Shown here piece after piece: positions 1 to 8,410 of a stretch of DNA of 41,251 nucleotides. Made by a program: the position numbers and the translations under genes. Where the stretch lies: the NCBI GenBank assembly GCA_016184315.1, contig JACPCU010000025.1, positions 1-41,251 on the forward strand. Direction: 5' to 3'. Under the pieces are notes generated by a model that made no database searches, was not told where the DNA came from, and worked only from the letters and a program-made list of their open reading frames with translations. How positions within the stretch are numbered: the stretch's first letter is position 1; every line of letters starts with the position of its first letter. This DNA comes from Nitrososphaerota archaeon (lineage in GTDB: Archaea > Thermoproteota > Nitrososphaeria > Nitrososphaerales > JACQRY01).

Positions 1-43
1 TAGCTGAACCAGTCGTCCTAGGGGCTAAGGTGTCCAGATAATA

Positions 44-622
44 ATGACACAATACGGAAAACGGGTTCAGAGGTCTAAGGCAGGCCTAACGGGTCTTGAA
101 ACAGCGATCATACTGATCGCGTTCGTCATCACCGCATCCGCATTCGCCTTCGGAGTCCTAAACCTAGGATTCACATCGACACAGAAGAGCACAGAAGTCA
201 TCGGAAGAGGACTCAAGGAATCAGCATCAGCAATCGCCCTTGACGGCGACGTGGTCGTAATGGGGACTACAAGTCAGCCAAACAACGTAACCTTCTCAGT
301 CAAACTCTCAGCGGGACAGGAGCCCGTCGAGATCAGTAGCGCAACCACCGCAATCGCCTACACAGATCCCAACAAGAACTTGAACAATGTCTACTCATCC
401 ACCACGGTCACCAAGGTGTTGGGCGACTCAGATGCCTTGCTAGAACCAGGTGAGAAGTGGACCTTCGTAGTGAAGCTCAACGACGCAGGAATCTACGGCG
501 CCACAGTATCACTCAGCACACTACAGAAATTCCACATCGAGCTCAGACCAACCACAGGCTCAGTCCTCACCGTAGATAGAAGACTGCCAGCAGCCCTCGA
601 AAACATAATGGTTCTCTCCTAG
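44..622 (+). CDS. Archaellin (archaeal flagellin), FlaB/ArlB-like
   Basis: Structural subunit of the archaellum filament, exported and processed by the class III (preflagellin) signal peptidase. Residues 11-42 show the archaellin signature: a basic stretch (RSKAG), then LTGLETAII and a long hydrophobic helix ending in VLNLG. Cleavage is expected after the Gly before LTGLE. The remaining ~150 residues look like a beta-rich archaellin body, and 192 residues is within the family range. The ATG start has an AAGGTG at 27-32 upstream. No archaellum motor genes are visible next to it; only a membrane protein and TrmB regulators follow, so the rest of the arl cluster is probably upstream of the window or elsewhere. 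Confidence 0.9.
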   Translation: MTQYGKRVQRSKAGLTGLETAIILIAFVITASAFAFGVLNLGFTSTQKSTEVIGRGLKESASAIALDGDVVVMGTTSQPNNVTFSVKLSAGQEPVEISSATTAIAYTDPNKNLNNVYSSTTVTKVLGDSDALLEPGEKWTFVVKLNDAGIYGATVSLSTLQKFHIELRPTTGSVLTVDRRLPAALENIMVLS

Positions 623-674
623 AAACAAGCTAGGAAGAGAAACACCGTGCAACAATCCACAATGGAGGAGCAGT

Positions 675-1046
675 GTGAGAAAAATGAGCATCTCTAACGT
701 CCTGTTAGAGAGCGCCAACTCCCTACTGGGAGTTCTCCTTGCTCTCTCCCTTATTTATTTAGGCAGAGTCTTCTGGGACACCAAGCTACGCTCAAGCCTG
801 AACATTCTGTTCGCAGCTTCAATCACCATGATTCTAAGACAAGCATCGCTACTACTAGAGATTTCGTCAGGTTTCCCAGTCACAGAAGTTCTGACGACTG
901 CAATGATCTGCCTGTTCATAGTGGGCTTCTACCAGATGAGGAAGACAATGCTCGGAATCTTAGGGTTAACCCAAGATCCACGCCTAATACAATCCATACT
1001 CGCTGGTCCGCCGAAGAATCCGTCGAAAGGTGTACAGCATGGTTAA
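675..1046 (+). CDS. Small integral membrane protein of unknown function
   Basis: A protein of 123 residues with about three predicted membrane helices (roughly residues 10-28, 38-60 and 70-88) and a short polar C-terminus. The GTG start at 675 is supported by GGAGGAG at 664-670. It lies 52 bp after the archaellin stop on the same strand and may be cotranscribed with it. A pyrimidine-rich tract with T runs follows the stop (about 1050-1100), suiting archaeal termination. I do not recognise the family. An archaellum accessory role is only a guess from position. Confidence 0.6.
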   Translation: MRKMSISNVLLESANSLLGVLLALSLIYLGRVFWDTKLRSSLNILFAASITMILRQASLLLEISSGFPVTEVLTTAMICLFIVGFYQMRKTMLGILGLTQDPRLIQSILAGPPKNPSKGVQHG

Positions 1047-1231
1047 GAGCCCCTCCCCTATCTTTTTGTCTAGACCCCTTTTCTCTTCCCCGTCGATAGG
1101 GGTATTATCCTTTGGCAGTCTGACTAATTCGCCTCTTAACCAGGATACTCCATCTTTTAGATTTGCTTTGAGCAGGTTCCTTGAAACCGAACTACCTAGG
1201 ATTGACATTGTGTTGCCGCTTCCATTAATTT

Positions 1232-1248
1232 CACTGCTCATTGCAGTG
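1232..1248. promoter_or_regulatory. Inverted repeat in promoter region of the TrmB gene
   Basis: CACTGC and GCAGTG are perfect 6-bp inverted arms separated by 5 nt. The element lies just downstream of a TATA-like ATTAATTT (about 1224-1231) and at the expected transcription start. A repressor bound here would block initiation of the following TrmB-family gene, so autoregulation is plausible. This is inference from position and symmetry. Confidence 0.4.
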
Positions 1249-1330
1249 TATCTCACAGGCGCAAGGCGCGTAGGTGGCCGACTGAAGCGCGCCGTTCGCA
1301 TCGGAGTGAGTGTGTAAGGAGGTCATTGAG

Positions 1331-2242
1331 TTGCTCAGAATAGACGAATCATTCATGACGCGAATAGGGATAGCGGGCAACCGTGAGCCTGCAGTCGTTA
1401 ACGATCTGCCGGCTGAAGCAGCAGCGCTTGACATGATCAAGGCAGAGTTACAAAAGAAATTCGGAATGACAGGGAATGAATCAAGAGTATTCCTTTACCT
1501 TTGCAAACGTGGTCCTCAGAGAGCAGGTGACGTAGCAAAAACCTTGGCGACCAATAGAAGCGAAACATACAACGTGCTTTCTTCACTTCAGAGCAAAGGT
1601 CTAGTCACAGCTACGTTGGAGCATCCAGTTAAGTTCGTGGCAACAAGCCTAGACAAAGCTCTCTCAACACTTATACAAATCCAGAAGATGAGGATAACCG
1701 AAGCAGAGGATACAAGCAGATATCTTTCAGACCTTTGGGTTTCAATCCCCAAGGATGAGAGTGAGGACGAGCTTGACGAGAAATTCCAAGTTCTCAGCGG
1801 CGTCAACCAGATATGCAACAAAGCCCTCCAGTTAAGCCTAACTCTGCAATCCTCACTCGAAACGGTGCTTTCTGAAATAGACATTTCCAGGCTTCAGCTA
1901 TTCGGCTTCCTCGACGAATTAGGTAGAGTTAGAAGTCGAGGAGTAACCACAAGAATCCTGGCGACTTCGGAGATACTTGATCCCGAACTCAAGGTGAGTC
2001 TCAGTGGATGCGAACTGCGCAGAATACCTGTTGACCTCTCTACACTTCCAAGGTTCATCATGTGTGACGGCGAGGTTCTCCTATTCATGAACAGCGAAAA
2101 GTCTCAGCGCAAACAGCTAAGAGCGCTATGGACAAACTCGACGGTCTTCTCTCAAGCCATGAAGATATTGTTCAACCAGGTCTGGACACGCGTAGGAACA
2201 GGCATCTACAATCAGCAAGTGGCAGCACGCCCAACATTCTGA
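1331..2242 (+). CDS. TrmB-family transcriptional regulator
   Basis: An archaeal sugar/metabolite-type regulator: N-terminal winged helix (about residues 25-90, with an SRVFLYL…GDVAKTLATNRSETYNVLSSL pattern typical of TrmB), a helical linker, and a C-terminal ligand/dimerisation domain of the TrmB phospholipase-D-like type. The start chosen is TTG 1331, because TAAGGAGGT at 1315-1323 is an ideal SD 7 nt upstream; a GTG at 1310 would overlap that SD and is less likely. It is a paralogue of the next gene, sharing the linker pattern (xLWxSIPxxxxEDExF). An inverted repeat in its promoter suggests autoregulation. The effector cannot be told from the sequence. Confidence 0.85.
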   Translation: MLRIDESFMTRIGIAGNREPAVVNDLPAEAAALDMIKAELQKKFGMTGNESRVFLYLCKRGPQRAGDVAKTLATNRSETYNVLSSLQSKGLVTATLEHPVKFVATSLDKALSTLIQIQKMRITEAEDTSRYLSDLWVSIPKDESEDELDEKFQVLSGVNQICNKALQLSLTLQSSLETVLSEIDISRLQLFGFLDELGRVRSRGVTTRILATSEILDPELKVSLSGCELRRIPVDLSTLPRFIMCDGEVLLFMNSEKSQRKQLRALWTNSTVFSQAMKILFNQVWTRVGTGIYNQQVAARPTF

Positions 2243-2312
2243 ATCTCATCGCTACCGTAGTCGGGTCCTAATGAAACTCTTGATTCAGAGGGTTTCCAAA
2301 GACTGCGCCATG

Positions 2313-2320
2313 CTTATAAT
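2313..2320 (+). promoter_or_regulatory. TATA box of the long TrmB gene
   Basis: CTTATAAT is centred about 35 bp before ATG 2352, placing the start of transcription near 2343 and giving a leader of less than 10 nt. No SD is present, consistent with near-leaderless translation. Confidence 0.6.
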
Positions 2321-2351
2321 CAGCGAACCTGACCCATAACTGTCTCGCTTC

Positions 2352-3986
2352 ATGGCTTACGAGGAATTTGAGCGCCGCTTAACCGAATACGGCCTCCAAT
2401 CTAACGAAACCAAGGCCTACATTACTCTGGCTTTGAGGGGGCCCAAGAAGGCCAGTGACCTAGCTAAAGCCTGCGAGCTCAGCAGAATGGACACTTACCG
2501 AATCTTGAGGCGCCTTGAATCTAAGGGCTTGGTTGAAACGGTGCTGCATAAGCCCATGCGGTTCGCCGCTGTCCCGCCGGAGAAAGCCTTCGATATACTC
2601 ATCGGAACCGCCAAAGAGAGAATAAGCATACTCGAACAAGAGAAGAAACGGCTCTTCGAGCTGTGGAACTCTATTCCCCGGGAGCCATTGGACTTTGAGG
2701 ATGAACGATTCAGGATCCTGTGGGGTAGAGTAGAATTCTTCAGTACGGTGAAACGAATCTGTTCGTCATCTATCAGACAGATCTGCATCCTTACAACCAG
2801 GAACGGCCTAAGCAGGCTTTACCATGGAGGTCTCGACGATCTCTTGCAGACTCTCAATGGTATTGATGTCAAGATTCTGGCAGAGGTTGACCACGGAAAC
2901 TTGGAAGCAGTCGAAAGATTCGCATCAATCACGTCACTCCGCCATGTCAAGCCTACTTCAGCCCAGTTCGTAATTGTGGACGATTCAGGTATTGTAGTCA
3001 ACATGGCTTTGGATGATTCAACCATCCTTAGCTCAGAGAACGACACCAGTCTTTGGACCAATAGTCGAGGCTACATAGGTTTGATGCAGCGTCTGTTTGA
3101 CAAGCTCTGGGTAGAGTCGGTCGATGCAGAGAAGGCTGTTCAATCCGTAACCTCTGGGCTCAGCCTCCCTGAAACATCGGTTCTCTACCAAAAGGAGCAG
3201 ATCTGGTCCAAACAGATAGATCTAATCAGATCCGCCAAGAAGAGGATCATGATCTTAACACCTTACACCATGATACCCCGGCTGCTTGGCGAATCCCTCA
3301 ACTCAGCGCTTGAGAACTGTAGACAAAGGAATGTTGAGATACAGGTGCTGGCCGATTTCGACGAGCAGAGGACTGCGGAGCTGAAACGGATTTCAGACAG
3401 ATATGATTTGCGGTTAGTGAACTTCAAGGTCACCACTGAGACGTTGGCCGTAGACGATTCGGCTACACTTCTTGTGAGTCCCACGGTTGGAGGAGTTCCC
3501 GAAGCAGCGTTCTGGACTACCCAACGGGACTACTCTGAGCTGATCCTCAACTTCCTTGAACAGGTCTGGAGCAACGCGCGTGACCCCTCGCCATACTTCC
3601 TTCGCACCTCGTTAACCAGAGACTTGAACACAGGACTGACGCGGATCGCTGAAGAACTGAGAAGCAAAGGATGGGAGGTAAACATGCCTGGCGTCATCGA
3701 AGGTATTTCCCTGGTGAAGCACTCTTTCAACCTTGTAGCTACTTTTCAACGAGAAATCTTGATCATCGATTACTTCTTGAGTAACGAGCCGGTGGCTACA
3801 GAGTTACTGGCTGTCTATGGCGCCAAGAAGTCTGATATTAAGCCGAGTCGCGTCCTTCTCCTTGTGGCACCGAAAGCTGATCAAGAGGCCAACCGGCTTG
3901 CCAAGTTTTTTGGCGTAGATCTAATTGAGGGAAGTGATGCGTCCCTTCTATTGACTGAAACGCGCCGAACGCTTGGGCTAGGTTAG
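2352..3986 (+). CDS. Long TrmB-family regulator with duplicated sensor domain and nuclease-fold C-terminus
   Basis: A protein of 544 residues, about twice a normal TrmB. Residues 1-80 are the TrmB winged helix (YGLQSNETKAYITLALRG…SRMDTYRILRRLESKG). Residues ~100-255 and ~270-410 look like two copies of the TrmB C-terminal domain; both end in WTxxRxYxxLxxxxxxxxW. Residues ~425-535 form an extra domain resembling the N-terminal domain of the PadR-type regulator at 38209 (LRSKGWEVNMPGVIEG…LIEG pattern). That partner has nuclease-like D…DxK residues, but here the corresponding region reads FNLVATFQREILIIDYF, lacking the lysine, so catalysis is unlikely. The domain reading is by eye. Transcribed from its own promoter after the shorter TrmB paralogue. 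Confidence 0.8.
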   Translation: MAYEEFERRLTEYGLQSNETKAYITLALRGPKKASDLAKACELSRMDTYRILRRLESKGLVETVLHKPMRFAAVPPEKAFDILIGTAKERISILEQEKKRLFELWNSIPREPLDFEDERFRILWGRVEFFSTVKRICSSSIRQICILTTRNGLSRLYHGGLDDLLQTLNGIDVKILAEVDHGNLEAVERFASITSLRHVKPTSAQFVIVDDSGIVVNMALDDSTILSSENDTSLWTNSRGYIGLMQRLFDKLWVESVDAEKAVQSVTSGLSLPETSVLYQKEQIWSKQIDLIRSAKKRIMILTPYTMIPRLLGESLNSALENCRQRNVEIQVLADFDEQRTAELKRISDRYDLRLVNFKVTTETLAVDDSATLLVSPTVGGVPEAAFWTTQRDYSELILNFLEQVWSNARDPSPYFLRTSLTRDLNTGLTRIAEELRSKGWEVNMPGVIEGISLVKHSFNLVATFQREILIIDYFLSNEPVATELLAVYGAKKSDIKPSRVLLLVAPKADQEANRLAKFFGVDLIEGSDASLLLTETRRTLGLG

Positions 3987-4121
3987 CAAGGTATCTTTGC
4001 TGGTACTGGCGGAATTTGATGGATTCTACCTGTTTAGGACAAGAAATTATCCATGAAAACGACCATGAATGCCTATTTACATCCATAGAAGTATGGAAAT
4101 GACGTCAATATGTAATCATCT

Positions 4122-4131
4122 TCTATAATAA
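4122..4131 (+). promoter_or_regulatory. TATA box before the winged-helix gene
   Basis: TCTATAATAA lies about 20-26 bp before the TTG start at 4148. There is no SD, so the transcript should be leaderless or nearly so. Confidence 0.5.
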
Positions 4132-4147
4132 TCGTCAGTAACAAACG

Positions 4148-4489
4148 TTGCTCACAAGGGTAAAAGAAACCCTGTGTTCCTCACCAATAGAAGACTTGGA
4201 CACAAATGGCCGAAGATCCAAACTAGAGATCTTCGTAGACATCCTGGACACCGTAGCTAAGGGCCACGAAGGTCCCACCCGGATCATGTATAAAGCGAAT
4301 CTATCTTGGGTAGTGCTCCAGAGCGCCCTTAACTCACTTATGACAAATGGTTTCTTGGTAGAGGAATCTGACAGTAAAAGAAGAGTGTACCGGCTCACTG
4401 AGAAGGGAATGCAGGTATTGAACCATTTTCGGCAGGTCAAAGAGGAGCTCGTCGTCGCTCCGACTCTAAATCACTATCACCCCGTGTGA
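4148..4489 (+). CDS. Archaeal winged-helix DNA-binding protein (HTH_45-like)
   Basis: A stand-alone archaeal winged helix of 113 residues. Residues 24-100 follow the common archaeal pattern: RSKLEIFVDIL, TRIMYKANLSW, then LMTNGFLVEE and YRLTEKGMQVL (recognition helix, wing and terminal helix). It probably regulates transcription as a dimer; the target is unknown. The TTG start sits directly after a TATA box. Its last 24 bp overlap the end of the convergent gene at 4466-5041. It has no sensor domain. Confidence 0.75.
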   Translation: MLTRVKETLCSSPIEDLDTNGRRSKLEIFVDILDTVAKGHEGPTRIMYKANLSWVVLQSALNSLMTNGFLVEESDSKRRVYRLTEKGMQVLNHFRQVKEELVVAPTLNHYHPV

Positions 4490-5041
4490 CACCTTAGTTT
4501 CATCGACATCCATGTGCGATTGCAGCCATTCCTTCACTTTCTTAGCGTCCAGAGAGATCGTAACCCCTTCCGTGAGACCTCCTTGGAGAGAATTAGTGGC
4601 ATTGAATTTGATGGAATATTCAAGGCCGCATTCTAGCTTCAAAATCCTGTCACGATGGGAAGCGTTGCTCCCTGCGAGCTTGGATGCGGCAATACTACGG
4701 TAAACAGCCTTGTCTGTCTTCAAGAACTGCTCTACGTATTTGAGGAGTCTCCCGTTTGGAATAAGGGCTCTTATGCTGAACGCCGTACTGACATCATAGA
4801 AGAAATGGGTGGCAGCTGAGCTTCTTTCTTTGAATTCTTTCCAGTCCTCCAATACTTCCACAAACAGGCTGCGAGATTCAATTCTAGTTCTAGATGGAGG
4901 CTCTTTCGCCGTCACTATTGCGTCTGCTATGTCTTCAAGTCTTCGCGCAACTTTGTCCAGGGCTTCCTCGTGCTTTGTCAGCACTGCGAATATTAGATCT
5001 ATGCTAGCCGCGTCCTTGTATGGACTGTATTTGCCGCTCAT
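4466..5041 (-). CDS. Uncharacterised protein at the end of the pilus operon
   Basis: A protein of 191 residues with no membrane segment. It has a helical N-terminal half (residues 1-60, LTKHEEALDKVARRLEDIADAI) and a mixed C-terminal half. It begins 29 bp downstream of the TadC-like gene on the same strand, so it is probably the last gene of the pilus operon. I do not recognise the family. It could be a cytoplasmic regulator or accessory of the pilus, but the sequence gives no direct evidence. Its 3' end overlaps the convergent winged-helix gene by 24 bp. Confidence 0.6.
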   Translation of the reverse strand: MSGKYSPYKDAASIDLIFAVLTKHEEALDKVARRLEDIADAIVTAKEPPSRTRIESRSLFVEVLEDWKEFKERSSAATHFFYDVSTAFSIRALIPNGRLLKYVEQFLKTDKAVYRSIAASKLAGSNASHRDRILKLECGLEYSIKFNATNSLQGGLTEGVTISLDAKKVKEWLQSHMDVDETKVSHGVIVI

Positions 5042-5070
5042 GTTGACTCAACCAGATCGAACATGTTGCG

Positions 5071-6786
5071 TCATGGCAATCTCACGAAGCTCCTTGAGAA
5101 ATATATCAGAACCAAGCTGATGACGACGAGTGCAAGTGAATGCTTGAAGCCGTCCGATATGCTTCCCTCGCCCATCTTCCCCGCCACCATTCCTATCACC
5201 CATCCTTCGAATATTGCTGCGATGAGCAGCTGGTTTACGGTCTGTGACGCACGTGTCGCTGTTGGCAATGTGGTGTTGCTGACTAGGGGTTGTGTCATAA
5301 AGAAAACCATGAGGAATGTAGTTATGATGACCATTATGCCTGCAAGGTAGATCACGAAGATGTAGGGTTTAAGAGATGCTCTTCTCTCAGATTCCATATC
5401 ATTTATTCTTCTTGTGAAGTTCGCCATTTCGATGAAGTTCTTCGTGGTTCCTCCTCCTAAGTCCACGACTTCCATCATTAGGGTTCCCACTACTTTCACT
5501 ATCCAGCTGTTGACTGCCGAAGTGAAGGTCAAGATTACACTGTTGATGGAAACACCCCATGACAGCTGGGCCCCCATCTTCCTAACGTGTTTCGAAAGAC
5601 CTGCGTAGTTTTCAGAGGAGAGCTGCTCTATGCTTTTTTCAGGTGGGAGCCCCACTTTTCGTCCCTGGGACACATCACGTATGAAATCAGGTAGGAATTT
5701 TTCCAAGCCCAGCTTCTGTCTGGAATATCTTATCGCCAGAATGGACGGGGCTACGTCAGTAGCTATGAGTGCTAATGAGATGTGCAGGTAGTCGCTTACA
5801 GGGATGGGTAGCAGATAGATGGCTAGTCCTGCTGGGATCGATGCTAGGAACGCTTTGATGGGTCTAGTGTCTTTGAATGGCTGTCTTGGCTGCAGGCTGT
5901 CCAGCAGCCATATGAATATGGCTGATATGGCGGGGACGCCTACAAAGGAGAACAACATGATATTCTCTATTCCTCCTTGGCTTCTTGAGAGGAGGGCTTG
6001 GACTTGGTATAGGGCGAAGAGGCTTATCCCTAGGAGGGCCGTTATTGCAACGTATCCCTCTGCCAAAATGGCGATGGTGTCCGAGGTGCGTTTGATCTTG
6101 GTGCTTCTTGCTTGGAAGACTTCTGAAAGCTTGTTGTTGATGTAGCTGACGAAGTCGCCTCCTGTCTTTAGGACTGTTGTGTACCCGTAGAGGAACTCTG
6201 AGAATAGTCTGTTCGGATTGTATTTTCCAGCCTTTTCCATCGCTGAAATCGGGTCCAGTCCGAAGATTTCTATGTCTACTATGATTTTCTTGGCTTCTTT
6301 GGCCGCGGCAGGGAACAGTTTCATTTTGGCAATTCTCCTTAGGGCATCTAGGGGTGATACGCCTGCCCCCGCCAAAATCGCTACCAGTCCTATCACGAAG
6401 TGCAGCTCGCTTTCTAAGGCGTTGGCACGCGAGGATTGACTTACTTTTGGCCCGTAGGATGCTACAATCGGCGGCAGAAACACGATTATGGGCAGAATTG
6501 CCAGCAGGGGAATAATGAAGAATCGTGAATATAATCCCCAAGCAAATACTGATGCTCCTATGCCGAATGCGATAATGGCTAATAAGATTCCTACTGCGAT
6601 GAGGCCTTCAGGAGAGATGTGGAGGTTTGACTTCAGTATCTCCTCTCTTAGCAGAGGCATGTTCTTCGATATCCTCTTGGCAGGCTTATGGAACAGTCTA
6701 TAGGCGATTGAAGTGAACCTGTCGAACATTGTTGATGAATGGCCATTCTTAGATCTGGCTTTTCGATGAAAGATTGTTAGTTTCAT
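5071..6786 (-). CDS. Type IV pilus inner-membrane platform protein (TadC/ArlJ family)
   Basis: Integral membrane platform of an archaeal type IV pilus, the partner of the secretion ATPase encoded just upstream. The protein has 571 residues with a tandem of type II secretion F domains. Two helices come first (about 61-83 and 88-110), then a cytoplasmic F domain (GVSPLDALRRIAK…FGLDPISAMEKAGK), further helices, and a second F domain (GRKVGLPPEKSIEQLSS) followed by closing helices. Length and topology match ArlJ/TadC-type proteins. The ATG overlaps the ATPase stop by 4 bp (ATGA), showing translational coupling. Because pilins rather than archaellins precede it in the operon, an adhesion-type pilus is likelier than the archaellum. 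Confidence 0.85.
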   Translation of the reverse strand: MKLTIFHRKARSKNGHSSTMFDRFTSIAYRLFHKPAKRISKNMPLLREEILKSNLHISPEGLIAVGILLAIIAFGIGASVFAWGLYSRFFIIPLLAILPIIVFLPPIVASYGPKVSQSSRANALESELHFVIGLVAILAGAGVSPLDALRRIAKMKLFPAAAKEAKKIIVDIEIFGLDPISAMEKAGKYNPNRLFSEFLYGYTTVLKTGGDFVSYINNKLSEVFQARSTKIKRTSDTIAILAEGYVAITALLGISLFALYQVQALLSRSQGGIENIMLFSFVGVPAISAIFIWLLDSLQPRQPFKDTRPIKAFLASIPAGLAIYLLPIPVSDYLHISLALIATDVAPSILAIRYSRQKLGLEKFLPDFIRDVSQGRKVGLPPEKSIEQLSSENYAGLSKHVRKMGAQLSWGVSINSVILTFTSAVNSWIVKVVGTLMMEVVDLGGGTTKNFIEMANFTRRINDMESERRASLKPYIFVIYLAGIMVIITTFLMVFFMTQPLVSNTTLPTATRASQTVNQLLIAAIFEGWVIGMVAGKMGEGSISDGFKHSLALVVISLVLIYFSRSFVRLP

Positions 6787-8408
6787 CGATTTGTCTCCTT
6801 AACCATTTCCAGCGGCGTCAATCCAAGTCCCCTGAGATCTCTTTCCGCCTTTCGGTAAGTCTCCTTGGGACGAGAAACGTATTCCTCGAATAGGGTGGAT
6901 AAGTCTTTGAAGTTGCGGATTCCGTGGTGCTGAACCCATTTGAGAACCATGCTCCTCCTGTCTATCTCCTCCAGCAACTCGGGGGGCGATACGCCCAGAT
7001 CCCTGCCCAACTTGTTCAGCTTTGCGCTATTCTTCAGTGAGAGGGCGCGCTGCTTGTCGGTAACTGGGTCCCATTCGAATACTCGTAGATAATCGCCTAC
7101 GCTGTTTACCTCATCCACATTTATGACGCGCCTAACCGTTCGGAAGCCTCCTTCGGGAATGGGTATGGAGACTCGTCTAACCGTGAAAACGACATCGAGG
7201 AATGGGATAAACGCCGGTGCTACATCCATCGGTTTCGACGTCAGTCTCTGTACCGCTGAAGAAACCTCATCGGCGTGAAGAGTGCAGAGCCCGCCGTGTC
7301 CTGTGCTTATCGCTTGGAAGAGGACGTATGCCTCTTCACCGCGAACTTCGCCGACCACAAGAATGTCCGGCCTCATCCTCATCGCTGCTTTGACAAGGTC
7401 AAAGAGGCCTACGTCTTTGGCAGCCTCTTCGCTTGCAGCGTAACTCTGTCGTGACAAGAGGGCTACCCAGTTTGAATGAGCAATGTTGATCTCTTGAACC
7501 TCTTCTATTGTGACTATCTTGGAGTTTATCCTCGTTAATGTTAGAAGTGCGTTAAGGAGAGTTGTTTTACCTGCTCCCGTCGAGCCAACTACAATAGCGG
7601 TTGCGCGGTTCTCCATGAGAAGCCATGTGTAAGCAGCTAGCTGATGGTTGATCACGTTGAAGTTCAACATGTCTATTACGGTGATAGGGTCTTCTCGGAA
7701 TTTGCGTATCGTCAATGTGCCGCCGTGGGGTGAAACTTCTCGTCGGAATGTGCCTGCTAATCGGTGTTTCCCAGGGAGAGTGCCTTGCACTAGGGGGAAC
7801 GCCGTGGAGACGTGCCTACCCGCCATGTGTGCAAGTCGTGTGACAAGGTTGTCTAGTTCTTGATCGTCTTTGAAGAAGATGTTTGTTTCCAAGTTCTGGT
7901 ATTTTCGGTGATAGATGAAAAGCGGTCTCCCGACTCCATCTACTGAAATGTCTTCTATGTTCGCGTCCCGCATCAATCCGTCCAGGACTCCGAACCAGAC
8001 CAAATCCCTCTCCGTGAAGTAGAGGATCTTCTCCCAGGAAATCGGTGACACTTTGATCGAATACTTTGACAAAACTTTGATTGCCTGCTCGGTGAAATAA
8101 TTCTTCGGATCCACGTCAGATCGGGGAACTGTTAATTCGCTTTCAAGAAGTTCAAGAAGAGACGTGTAGATAGCAGCCTCGGATTCGGATAAGGCTATCT
8201 CATCTAAGTAATACCGTCTATTGAACGAAGCAGGGTCCTGCGCGATCACTGCGTATGCGAAAGGTGTGTTGAGCGGATAGCGGTCTATCGCCTTCCATGT
8301 TGGGGGTATCGGCGTGCCAGTAAACGGAAACTTGATCTTCAGCTCTTTGTTGTTAAGTGAACTAGGGTTTTTCTTGCGGAAGAACCTATTCGGAAATATG
8401 TTTTTCAT
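6783..8408 (-). CDS. Type II/IV secretion ATPase (ArlI/TadA-like) of the pilus
   Basis: Hexameric cytoplasmic ATPase that powers pilus assembly. The 541 residues show an N-terminal domain, then Walker A GSTGAGKT at about 275-282, an Asp box (IVTIEEVQEI), Walker B (RPDILVVGEVRGEE) and the His box (STGHGGLCTLHAD), all hallmarks of GspE/VirB11-type secretion ATPases. The ATG lies 2 bp after the stop of the upstream pilin gene, and its stop overlaps the platform gene. ArlI and archaeal pilus ATPases share this architecture; the adjoining pilins favour a pilus system. Confidence 0.92.
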   Translation of the reverse strand: MKNIFPNRFFRKKNPSSLNNKELKIKFPFTGTPIPPTWKAIDRYPLNTPFAYAVIAQDPASFNRRYYLDEIALSESEAAIYTSLLELLESELTVPRSDVDPKNYFTEQAIKVLSKYSIKVSPISWEKILYFTERDLVWFGVLDGLMRDANIEDISVDGVGRPLFIYHRKYQNLETNIFFKDDQELDNLVTRLAHMAGRHVSTAFPLVQGTLPGKHRLAGTFRREVSPHGGTLTIRKFREDPITVIDMLNFNVINHQLAAYTWLLMENRATAIVVGSTGAGKTTLLNALLTLTRINSKIVTIEEVQEINIAHSNWVALLSRQSYAASEEAAKDVGLFDLVKAAMRMRPDILVVGEVRGEEAYVLFQAISTGHGGLCTLHADEVSSAVQRLTSKPMDVAPAFIPFLDVVFTVRRVSIPIPEGGFRTVRRVINVDEVNSVGDYLRVFEWDPVTDKQRALSLKNSAKLNKLGRDLGVSPPELLEEIDRRSMVLKWVQHHGIRNFKDLSTLFEEYVSRPKETYRKAERDLRGLGLTPLEMVKETNR

Positions 8409-8410
8409 GC

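Noticed and set aside
984-1317. Open frames on both strands between the small membrane protein and the TrmB gene
   Set aside because: They overlap each other and the end of the membrane protein gene, contain polypyrimidine terminator-like tracts and have no start signals or family features.
5864-6541. 225-codon frame inside the TadC-like gene on the same strand
   Set aside because: Very rich in Arg, Pro and His and fully inside a clear membrane protein gene; a shadow frame.
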